This document shows, in pieces, positions 27,561-39,282 of a DNA stretch of 64,000 nt (position 1 is the first letter of the stretch; the number at the start of each line of letters is the position of its first letter). The stretch comes from Hymenoscyphus infarciens (lineage: Eukaryota > Ascomycota > Leotiomycetes > Helotiales > Helotiaceae). A program made the position numbers and the translations under genes. The stretch spans positions 1 through 64,000 of the forward strand of contig LLCB01000144.1 of the NCBI GenBank assembly GCA_001414345.1. Direction: 5' to 3'. Below the pieces are notes generated by a model. That model made no database searches. It worked only from the letters and a program-made list of their open reading frames with translations, and was not told the DNA's origin.

Positions 27561-30500
27561 ATAAAGCTTATAATTACTACTAAGTAATAGCTTATAAGAC
27601 GATTTTATTAGCTAGAAAGAGAATTAGTTTTAATTTTATAACTAACTAGTAGATATAGATTCTTTTTATAAAGTATAGTTAAAAGAGAAAGCTAATTCTA
27701 CTAAAGATAGTTTTAATAGACTAGAACTCTTTTAATTATTAACTAATTAAGATTAAGAGGTTAAATAAGTATAAGAGTTCGTCGAGGCTACTAGAGTAGA
27801 TTAAAACCGACTAAAGTGTAGTCTATTAGTAGGTAACCTACTAGTAGACGCTACTTTATTATTACTACTACTTCTTAAACACATATGTTTAGTTTATATC
27901 TAACTACTAAAGTTCTTCTCTCTCTTAATTTCTTATATTATTATAAAGTAGTTTTTTATAAACCAATTATAATTAAATATCTAATATTTACTAATAAGTA
28001 TTAAACTAGTTATAATACTTCCTAAACTAACGCTTAGCTATTAGTTAGTAATAATTAAAGAGAGTAGCTATTAGTAGATAACCTATAAATTAGTAAAGAA
28101 GATTCCTTAACTATTAGTAAGCTACCTACTAATAAATAAAGTAATACTTATAGCTATTAGTAGATAATCTATAAATATATAAAAGATATTTTTAAATACT
28201 TAGAGTTATAATTCTAGGCTTCCTTAAACTTATTCCCTCTTTAATATACTACTTTAATATACTACTTTAAGATACTACTTTAAAACATAACCTTTAATAT
28301 ATCTTTTAGCTTTTACTATAATCCTAATTTATTACTAGTTATATAGTTCTTATAAGCTTAGAGACCTACCTAGGTTTAGTATTTATAACCTCTTTCTTAA
28401 CCTTTTTCTTATTTACTTATAAGTTCTAGTTACCTCTCCTACTTACTCTACTAATAATATTATACTATTTACTAAAAGTTCTTACTATTACCTATATCTA
28501 ATTATAAAGCTTAAATATTTAATAAATCTTAGTAATTATAAAATTAGACTATTTAATAAAGAGGGGTTCTATAGATAAGTAATAATCTATAACGCCTATT
28601 TATTAAGATTTCTTTTAAATATAAGTATATATATTAAATACTAGGTCGATTATTACTTTAAAATAGAAATATCAAAGGAATATATACTAGAGGAGGCTCT
28701 AAATTTACTTCTCTACTATAGTAAGCTTTTAATATTATTAGCTAGTATAATCTAATAGAAAATTAGCTTAGCTTATAATTATTATCCCTCTTTAAGTAGT
28801 AATAATAATAATAGCTCTAATTTTAAATTCGAATTTTAGCTACTTAGATTTAAGGTTAGTAAGAGGTAATACTAAGAGGTTATAGGCAGGTCTTTTACCT
28901 TCTTCTATAAAGCCCTCTCCCTCTACTATTAACCTTACTATACTTTTAACACCTTTTAACTAATAACTGTTTTCTTAGAGCTTTATAAGGCTCTTAACCT
29001 ATCCTCTTAATTATAATACTTTGACTAACCTTACTATACCTCTCTTTTATAAAGCTTTTATATACCTCTTAAAACTACTAGTACTATAATACTCTTAATA
29101 AGATGCCTAATAGAGCTAGTAAAGTTTCCTTTTTCTTAGAATAAGAGGTAGCCGTAGTTAAGAAAACTAAACCCTTTAATAATAATACCTTCTACTTATA
29201 TATTACTTTATTAAAGAATAGTTAAGTTATTTTATACTAAGACGTTAGATTTATAAGATAGTTATACGAATTCTTTAACTATTATAGCCGTAGTTATACT
29301 ATTATAGTTCTCTCTTTTAGATGTTTTTATTTTTAGAGCTATAAGGTAGTTATAGTTCTTTTCTTAGAGGTCTTTTATCTTTAGGCTTATAGTCTAGTTC
29401 TATTATTTAGGATTTTAATTAGAATTAATAGAATTAGTCTATAATAATCTATAATAAGTCTATAAAGTCTATTAAAACTAGGATAAGAGATGCTTTCTAT
29501 ATAATACCTTTTAAGCTTTATACTTTTACTACTATTTATAAGTTATATACTAATTATTAGAATAATATAGTACTAAGTTACTTAGAGTAGTATATATATT
29601 AGTAAGTAATCTATAAATAAATAAAGTAGAGTAAGAAGAAATAGCTATTAGTAGATAACCTATAAATAGATAAAGCTAATTATACTTTAATTTAGCCTCT
29701 ATTTATAGGTTTATATTTAAGAAGTAAATAATAGAGTACTTTTAAGAAATATTTTTAGATTATATAACTATTATTAAATCTATAGGTTACCTACTAATTA
29801 CTACCTAGTTTATTTACCCTCTATTCTATCTCTTCTATATTAACTAATTTATCTACCTTCTCTAAATACTATTCTATTTCCTCTTCTTTATTACTACTCT
29901 CTTTAAATAGTATATCCTCCTACTATATATCTCTATCTACCTCTTATTTATATACCTCTTACTAGTACTATTATTTATATAAAAATAGTTTTTAAAAGCT
30001 TAGTATAAACGTATAGCTATCTTTAATTAAGTCTAGAAGAATTATTAATATACTTATTCTTTTTTATATACTAGGTAAATATATTATAGAGCTAGCCTTT
30101 TAGATCTTATTATATAAGTTCTTTATAATACTTAATTAAGGACTTTAAAATAATAATCTGTTAGATAATCTACTTATTTACTTAACCTTATTATACTATA
30201 TAGAATAGTTCCTATATCTAAAGGGTGTTATAGGTTTTAAGATACTAATAACTTACTTAAACCTATTTCTACTTAAGGAACCTAAGCTTCTTAATCACTC
30301 TCTCCTACTACTAGATAGTATTAATTCCTTAAAGTATTTTAAGGTTAGAAGAGAAGCTAAGTAAGTTAGTAATATTAGTTTCTCTATTATATAGGCCTTA
30401 TACTTTAGTAAGCTTAAATAACTAGATTAACTTATTTAACTACTCTTTTAATAAAGTAGGGTTTAATATCTCTATAAAGATAGCCTCTTATAGTCTCTCC

Positions 30501-33202
30501 TCTTCTAGTAGCTTTTAAATTAGCGATTTTAATCTCTTAAACCTTGCTTTAATAGTAGAGAGCTTTTTTTAAAGCATTTTAAAATAAGTAGCTAACTTCT
30601 TAGTTCTCTTTATATTAAAGTAGTTTTATATATTCTAAAGCTATTAAACCCTAGCTATGACCTAGTAATATAGAATCTTAACTTCTATAATAATATAGTA
30701 CTATAAATATAACTTTTTATATTATCTATATAAACCCCTATTTAAGTTAGACTTCTATTACTCTTATAATATACTATACTTTACTAGCTAGAGATTATAT
30801 CTTTATATAATATTATCTCTTATTTCTTAAATAGTATACTTCCTACTACTATAGTATATAATAGATATCTTCTAATAAGAGCGCTATATAGAGACTAAAT
30901 ATAGGATATTAACACTTTTAGGTTTCTTTATAAATACTTAGTTAAACTTCTTAGTTAACTTTACTTTATATTAAAGAAGCTAATATAATTCTTTATATAG
31001 CTTTTTAGCTTTTATTTAAGTACTAGCTCGATTCTTTATAGTAAACTACTATTATTAATATATAGTATATTATTTAAGTATATTATAGATATTTTCTAAT
31101 AATATACTAAGATGTAAGCGAGTTTTTTTAATAATAATCTAAGTACTAGAAAGTACCTTGATTATTTAGTAATATCGATTATCTAATATAGTCTTAAGCT
31201 TAAGGTAAATAAGTATAGCTTAATATATAGTCTATATATTTAAACTAGCCTCTCTACTAGAAGCTAAAGAATATTAATAAAAACTAATAAGATATAACTT
31301 ATATACCTAGTCTCTCTTTACCTCTTCTCTATTACCTTTACTAAGATATAATATATAGTCTAGCTCTTATATAAGCTAGTAGGCTAATATATAGGCGTAC
31401 TAATAAAAAACGTTTATTATATAAGTAACCTAAGCTATAATATCTAGACATTATTTTATAATATAAAGTCTAAATAAATAGGCGATATTATACTATAAAA
31501 TAAGATAGACGTTATTTAGAAGTAAGCTTATAATTAACTTAAGTAAATAAAAGGTTCTACTAAACCGTTCTCCTTAATATAAATTTAATAACTAGATTCT
31601 AGTACTATATTAATATATATAGTTTATTAATCTAGTTTAATCTAACCTTCTAAACTTCTTAGTAGTTTTTTTTACTAATTTATAAGCCTAGAAATAGTAT
31701 AGGTAGCCTTTAATACTATTATTATCTTTTATATTAAGATTATTATCTTAGATATTTAAGATGTCTAAGAGTATATCTAAGATAAAGTATTTACTTTTAA
31801 CTAGTTTATATATATTACTACCTCTTCTCTTCTTTCGTTTATATTAGAAATTACTATTAATACTAATATTATATAGTAATTCCTTACCTCTCTTCTCTAA
31901 ACTAAGAGAATAGAAGTAGGTAGAATAAACGTCTCCTAAAGAGCTCTTAATAGGCTATAGATCCCTATAAGAGTTACTAAAAGCTAAAAATTCCTAAAGT
32001 ATACTATCTAAATAGTCTTTATAAACTTAGGTTACCTTTAGCTAATAGAAGTATATATACTCTTATAGCTTTTTAAGGTTTAAAACTTAATAGTAGCTCT
32101 AAGTAATATAGTTATCTCTAAGTCTATAAGCCTAAGCGTATTTACTAATAGAGCTTTATAAAAAAATATAATTAAAGAGCTCTAAAAGCTTTAAGCTAAA
32201 ACCGATTATAAGGTTTATAAGAGCTATTAGAAAGAATCTAGTAAGAATTATTAAAGCCTCTTTTAAGAACTTATAAGTATAATATTATATTACTATATCT
32301 TAGATACCTCTTAGTATAAATTAACACTTATTATTAAACTTAGGAAGTAGCTTAACTTACTCTTATTACTAATATAAGTAATATTATACTCTTATATTTT
32401 ATAAGATAACTAATAATATATAGGTTACTTATTAAATAACACCTTCTTAAAGATAGTAATAGCTTCTAGCTAATTTCTCTCTCTCTCTAATTAGTTACTA
32501 TAGTTTTTTCGATTCCTTTTTTACTTAAATATTCTATTGTTATAGTATTCCTCTACTTATCTTATATTAACTAAGCTATCTAGAAGTTAATTATTATTAT
32601 CTAGGCTATTATTATTATAGAAACCAGGGTTATTAGAAGGGTTATAAAGAGGGTCTAAGTACTATTCTATATTAATATTTATAGAAAGTAGCTATAAAAA
32701 GAGCTCTCTCTAGCTCTACTCCTAAATATATTAGGTTTACGTATATTACTTTACTCTATTACTAGGTATTAACGATACCTTTAGCTTAATAATTTTATTC
32801 TACTTTTAAACTATTATTATAAAGTAGTATTAAAAGAATTTAGAAAGAGGTATTAAGATAGTATACCTTATATATATAAGATAGAACTTAGAGCTATAGA
32901 GTAATATATATATTATATACTATAGTATTAATAAATAGTAGATAACCTACTAATAGTCTAGGCCAGGTATTTATAAGTAGTAGTAAGATATAAGATATTA
33001 ACCTATTTAAATAATTTTAGTAGAAAAGAACTATAAAAGTAAACTATCTTAAAATATAAATAGCTAAATAATACTTTATCTATAATCTAGAACCTACTAC
33101 TAGCAATAGTTAGTAGAATAGCTACTAGTATTCTCTAAATATTATTACTAATAATTAATAAGTTATCTATAAATAACCGCTAGTATCGTCTAAGTCTATA
33201 AC
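27561..33202. repeat. RIP-degraded AT-rich repeat DNA, right part
   Basis: AT-rich, gene-free sequence up to the second satellite array. Palindrome copies occur at about 27830, 28070, 28110, 28160, 29590, 29645, 29780 and 32940. There are no frames longer than chance and no recognisable transposon motif. A few slightly less AT-rich patches, for example 28900-29430, may be fragments of coding transposon DNA but cannot be assigned. Confidence 0.6.
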
Positions 33203-36200
33203 TACTAATACTAGAGTATTAGTAGAGTACTTACTAATAGCCTTACTTATTTATATACTTCTAAAGTATTAGTAGAGTATCTACTAATAGCCTTACTTAT
33301 ATAAAGAAATAGTCTTACTTATTTATATACTTCTAGAGTATTTATAGAGTACCTACTAATAGTCTTCGTTATTTATATACTTTTTAAGTATTAGTAGAGT
33401 ATCTACTAATAGCCTTACTTATATAAATAAATAGTCTTACTTATTTATATACTTCTAGAGTATTAGTAGAGTACCTACTAATAGTCTTAGTTATATAAAT
33501 ACTTCTTAAGTATTAGTAGAGTATCTACTAATAGTTATAGTTATTTATATACTTCTTAAGTATTAGTAGAGTACCTACTAATAGTCTTTATTATTTATAT
33601 ACTTCTAGAGTATTAGTAGAGTATCTACTAATAGTCTTAGTTATACAAATACTTCTACTAGAGTATTAGTAGAGTACCTACTAATAGTCTTAGTTATATA
33701 TATACTTCTCAAGTATTAGTAGAGTACCTACTAATAGCCTTTCTAATATAAATAAATAGTCTTACTTATTTATATACTTCCTAAGTATTAGTAGAGTACC
33801 TACTAATAGTCTTAGTTATAGAAATACTTCTCGAGTATTAGTAGAGTATCTACTAATAGCCTCACTTATATAAATAAATAGTCTTACTTATTTATATACT
33901 TCTAGAGTATTAGTAGAGTACTTACTAATAGTCTTCGTTATAAATATACTTCTCGAGTATTAGTAGAGTATCTACTAATAGCCTTACTAATATAAATAAA
34001 TAGTCTTACTTATTTATATACTTACTAAGTATTAGTAGAGTACCTACTAATAGTCTAAGTTATAGAAATACTTCTTAAGTATTAGTAGAGTACCTACTAA
34101 TAGCCTTACTTATATAAATAAATAGTCTTACTTATTTATATACTTCTAGAGTATTAGTAGAGTACCTACTAATAGTCTTAGTTATTTATATACTTCTCGA
34201 GTATTAGTAGAGTACTTACTAATAGTCTTCGTTATAAATATACTTCTCGAGTATTAGTAGAGTATCTACTAATAGCCTTACTTATATAAATAAATAGTCT
34301 TACTTATTTCTATACTTCTAGAGTATTAGTAGAGTACCTACTAATAGTCTTAGATATCTATCTACTTCTAGAGTATTAGTAGAGTACCTACTAATAGTCT
34401 TACTTATTTATATACTTCTAGAGTATTAGTAGAGTACCTACTAATAGTCTTAGTTATTTATATACTTCTCGAGTATTAGTAGAGTACCTACTAATAGTAT
34501 TATTAATATAAATAAATAGTCATACTTATTTCTATACTTCTAGAGTATTAGTAGAGTACCTACTAATAGTCTTAGTTATTTATATACCTCTCGAGTATTA
34601 GTAGAGTATCTACTAATAGCCTCACTTATATAAATAAATAGTCTTACTTATTTCTATACTTCTAGAGTATTAGTAGAGTACCTACTAATAGTCTTCGTTA
34701 TATATATACTTCTTAAGTATTAGTAGAGTATCTACTAATAGCCTCACTTATATAAATAAATAGTCTTCGTTATATATATACTTCTAGAGTATTAGTAGAG
34801 TACCTACTAATAGTCTTATTAATATAAATAAATAGTCTTACTTATTTATATACTTCTAGAGTATTAGTAGAGTACTTACTAATAGCCTTACTTATTTATA
34901 TACTTCTAGAGTATTAGTAGAGTATCTACTAATAGCCTTACTTATATAAAGAAATAGTCTTACTTATTTATATACTTCTAGTACTTCTCGAGTATTAGTA
35001 GAGTACCTACTAATAGCCTTACTTATATAAAGAAATAGTCTTACTTATTTATATACTTCTAGAGTATTAGTAGAGTACCTACTAATAGTCTAAGTTATAG
35101 AAATACTTCTCGAGTATTAGTAGAGTACCTACTAATAGCCTTACTTATATAAATAAATAGTCTTACTTATTTATATACTTCTAGAGTATTAGTAGAGTAC
35201 CTACTTATAGTCTTAGTTATATATCTACTACTAGATTATTAGTAGAGTACCGACTAATAGTCTTAGTTATAAAAATACTTCTCGAGTATTAGTAGAGTAC
35301 CTACTAATAGCCTCACTTATATAAATAAATAGTCTTACTTATTTCTATACTTCTAGAGTATTAGTAGAGTACGTACTAGTAGCCTTACTAATATAAATAA
35401 ATAGTCTTACTTTTTTATATACTTCCTAAGTATTAGTAGAGTACCTACTAATAGTCTTAGTTATAGAAATACTTCTCGAGTATTAGTAGAGTACCTACTA
35501 ATAGCCTCACTTATATAAATAAATAGTCTTACTTATTTATATACTACTAGAGTATTAGTAGAGTACTTACTAATAGTCTTCGTTATATATATACTTCTCG
35601 AGTATTAGTAGAGTATCTACTAATAGCCTTACTAATATAAATAAATAGTCTTACTTATTTATATACTTACTAAGTATTAGTAGAGTACCTACTAATAGTC
35701 TAAGTTATAGAAATACTTCTCGAGTATTAGTAAAGTACCTACTAATAGTCTTACTTATTTATATACTTCTAGAGTATTAGTAGAGTACCTACTAATAGTC
35801 TTAGTTATTTATATACTTCTCGAGTATTAGTAGAGTACCTACTAATAGCCTTATTAATATAAATAAATAGTCTTACTTATTTATATACTTCTAGAGTATT
35901 AGTAGAGTACTTACTAATAGTCTTTGTTATATATATACTTCTTAAGTATTAGTAGAGTATCTACTAATAGCCTCACTTATATAAATAATTAGTCTTACTT
36001 ATTTATATACTTCTAGAGTATTAGTAGAGTACCTACTAATAGTCTAAGTTATAGAAATACTTCTAGAGTATTAGTAGAGTACCTACTAATAGTCTTAGTT
36101 ATTAAGATACTTCTCAAGTATTAGTAGAGTACCTACTAATAGTCTTACTTATTTATATACTTCTAGAGTATTAGTAGAGTACCTACTAATAGTCTTAGTT

Positions 36201-37810
36201 ATAAAAATACTTCTCGAGTATTAGTAGAGTACCTACTAATAGCCTTACTAATATAAATAAATAGTCTTACTTATTTATATACTTCTAGAGTATTAGTAGA
36301 GTACCTACTAATAGTCTTCGTTATATATATACTTCTTAAGTATTAGTAGAGTATCTACTAATAGCCTCACTTATATAAATAAATAGTCTTATTTATTTCT
36401 ATACTTCTAGAGTATTAGTAGAGTACTTACTAATAGTCTTCGTTATAAATATACTTCTTAAGTATTAGTAGAGTATCTACTAATAGCCTCACTTATATAA
36501 ATAATTAGTCTTACTTATCTATATACTTCTAGAGTATTAGTAGAGTACCTACTAATAGTCTTAGTTATATAAATACTTCTAGAGTTTTAGTAGAGTACCT
36601 ACTAATAGTCTTAGTTATATATATACTTTACAAGTATTAGTAGAGTACCTACTAATAGCCTTCCTAATATAAATAAATAGTCTTACTTATTTATATACTT
36701 CCTAAGTATTAGTAGAGTACCTACTAATAGTCTTAGTTATATAAATACTTCTCAAGTATTAGTAGAGTACCTACTAATAGCCTCAATTATATAAATAAAT
36801 AGTCTTACTTATTTATATACTTACTAAGTATTAGTAGAGTACCTACTAATAGTCTAAGTTATAAAAATACTTCTCGAGTATTAGTAGAGTATCTACTAAT
36901 AGTCTTACTTATTTATATACTTCTAAAGTATTAGTAGAGTACCTACTAATAGTCTTAGTTATAAAAATACTTCTCGAGTATTAGTAGAGTACCTACTAAT
37001 AGCCTTACTTATATAAATAAATAGTCTTACTTATTTATATACTTCTAGAGTATTAGTAGAGTACCTACTAATAGTCTTAGTTATCTATCTACTTCTAGAG
37101 TATTAGTAGAGTATCTACTAATAGTCTTACTTATTTATATACTTCTAGAGTATTAGTAGAGTATCTACTAATAGTCTTAGTTATTTATATACTTCTCAAG
37201 TATTAGTAGAGTACCTACTAATAGCCTTATTAATATAAATAAATAGTCTTACTTATTTATATACTTCTAGAGTATTAATAGAGTACCTACTAATAGTCTT
37301 AGTTATAAAAATACTTCTTAAGTATTAGTAGAGTATCTACTAATAGCCTTACTAATATAAATAAACTTATTTATATACTTCTAGAGTATTAGTAGAGTAC
37401 CTACTAATAGTCTTAATTATAAAAATACTTCTCGAGTATTAGTAGAGTACCTACTAATAGCCTTACTAATATAAATAAATAGTCTTACTTATTTATATAC
37501 TTCTAGAGTATTAGTAGAGTACCTACTAATAGTCTAAGTTATAGAAATACTTCTAGAGTATTAGTAGAGTACCTACTAATAGTCTTAGTTATTAAGATAC
37601 TTCTCGAGTATTAGTAGAGTACCTACTAATAGTCTTAGTTATCTATATACTTCTAGAGTATTAGTAGAGTATCTACTAATAGTCTTAGTTATCTATCTAC
37701 TTCTAGAGTATTAGTAGAGTATCTACTAATAGTCTTAGTTATTAAGATACTTCTCAAGTATTAGTAGAGTATCTACTAATAGTCTTACTTATTTAGATAC
37801 TTCTAGTAGG
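33203..37810 (-). repeat. AT-rich satellite array, orientation B (inverted)
   Basis: About 4.6 kb of the satellite seen at 1-3110, in the opposite orientation. Units read AGAGTATTAGTAGAGTACCT..., with linkers CTTACTTATATAAATAAATA and TCTTAGTTATATAAATACTT. The reverse complement of the long unit here matches the long unit of the left array base for base apart from transitions. Unit lengths of about 50 and 72 bp alternate again. The array ends sharply at about 37805, just before two single palindrome copies and then normal gene-island DNA. Confidence 0.93.
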
Positions 37811-37910
37811 TTATCTACTAAGTCTACCACTACCTACTAATAATTAGTAGGTTACCTACAAATAGTAAACACTTAATCCCTAGACAAAGATAGTCAGTAG
37901 GTCACCTACT
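37811..37910. repeat. Boundary palindromes at the edge of the gene island
   Basis: Two copies of the dispersed palindrome lie between the satellite and unique DNA: one at 37843-37863 with core GTAGGTTACCTAC, and one at 37896-37910 with core AGTAGGTCACCTACT. The second is a clean palindrome that still contains CA/TG dinucleotides, so it may be close to the unmutated form. Confidence 0.7.
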
Positions 37911-38787
37911 AATAATCAAAAGAGTTAGGACTAGTATCACAGGCTCAGTTACAGCAGGGGTTAAGCCATTAATAAAGGTGTCATACAGATACGACAGAGC
38001 CTCGATTAGGTATATACAGGGGGTAAAATGGCATGCTAGAGGTGTTAGTTCTCTAGTTCTGGCTTTGACACTCAAGCCGGAAATATCCCGATCCTTGGCA
38101 TGCCCAGGTATAGGTTGGTCAGCATCTCTTCCTCACCCCTTCTTCAACTTCCAAACAACATTGTACTTTCCACAACTACGAATTTATCCAAATATTTCGC
38201 TCTTTGAATTTAAACAACTTTGAATTTAAAGCTCTCAATTTATATCTTTCACGAAGCTACGAAATGTCGCATCAGGGTGGCGGAAAGGTAGCCTGGAAAT
38301 CCAACAGCCACCTTTCATATGTTGGCAGCTGTCTAGCTCACATATCATAACTTGGGATACAATAAGCCAAGGTACATTCAGGACCTTCTCTGCTATTTAC
38401 ATCAGTACACCAGTACACCAGCAGACCAGCAGACCAACCCAGCGTTCGCAGTGAGAAGCCCCGGTGACGAGCTATCTTTGAAATTTTGGAGTGAACAGGA
38501 TCCGGCACAACTTCTCACAAGTAACAACTGGACTTCATGTCTTCCTTGTTCTGTACGTTTTGTTTTCTCCAAAATCATGTTCGAGTTATTCCTTGCTGCT
38601 ATCTCCTTCCTCGCTCATTGCCACATTTCCACGACACCACAAGCGAGAATTCGGCGCCATCCAACAGAGTGACGAAATCGTAAAAGTTTGGGGTTTTCGA
38701 AAAGGATATCGCCCTGATGGTTCTATGTCAGCAAGCATCCAATGTTTATTTGATATATCTACAAGCTTTCGTACCCAGAAACTACAA
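37911..38787. other. Intergenic DNA at the left edge of the gene island
   Basis: Base composition changes abruptly to about 45-50% GC by eye. Open frames here are short, overlap one another and look like chance. A short imperfect tandem run (CAGTACACCAGTACACCAGC) lies at about 38404-38440. The segment would hold the 3' flank of the minus-strand gene at 38788-39282. I see no other gene. Confidence 0.5.
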
Positions 38788-39282
38788 TCAGGCTTCACCT
38801 GAGAATAGGCCGAAAGGCCATCCTGGCGAATTCATTCTCCCTGTCCTATTTCCGCAAATTAGTACATATTCCGTTGACGCCGTTCGAGTGCCGGGAATGG
38901 TAGAGACGTACAGAGCTGCGCATTTGTGGCCCTCATCAAACATGTTCACTCGTTTCCGTCCACTTTCGGGTCTCCTCGAGAAGGATGGGCATGTCCGATG
39001 ATCGTCGAGATTGTGTTTCCCTTGCTGCTTTCGCTTGAAGGGGTCGCAAAAGGTGACGGTGGTGATGGCACTGCGGCAATCCAAGCAGTATACATCTTCT
39101 TCGTGGCACATCTTTTTCTTCTTGGATGGAGGCCCGGAGGAAGGAATAGGGAACGGGTTTGGTGCTTCCGAAAATGGATTCGTCCTTTCTTTGGTGGTGT
39201 TATCTTTCCGTTGCCGTCGAAAGTTGTATGAGCCTGGTGGTTTGGAGACGGATGGATTGGCAGGAGGCTGTCGTGGCAGCAA
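38788..39282 (-). CDS. Small Cys-containing uncharacterised protein
   Basis: Single open frame of 164 codons from ATG (39282) to TGA. The first ~55 residues are Pro/Ser/Lys-rich and probably disordered, ending in a KKKK stretch. A compact part follows with spaced Cys/His residues: MCHEEDVYCLDC, TFCDPF, HRTCPSF, GHKCAALY and LICGNR. This spacing resembles small Cys-rich proteins of unknown function common in Leotiomycetes and Sordariomycetes, often starting MCxE. That is a family impression, not a search result. Translation might instead start at the internal Met of MCHEED (about residue 58). There is no signal peptide. The opposite strand also has open frames of about 100 codons, but these lack such patterning. 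I cannot assign a function. Confidence 0.5.
   Translation of the reverse strand: MLPRQPPANPSVSKPPGSYNFRRQRKDNTTKERTNPFSEAPNPFPIPSSGPPSKKKKMCHEEDVYCLDCRSAITTVTFCDPFKRKQQGKHNLDDHRTCPSFSRRPESGRKRVNMFDEGHKCAALYVSTIPGTRTASTEYVLICGNRTGRMNSPGWPFGLFSGEA

Noticed and set aside
33203..37810. CRISPR-like regular repeats
   Set aside because: The intervals are not unique spacers but part of the repeated unit, and the genome is eukaryotic. It is a satellite.
38352..38802. Overlapping ORFs of 103-106 codons on the plus strand
   Set aside because: Start at poor or non-ATG codons, overlap in different frames, no conserved-looking pattern.
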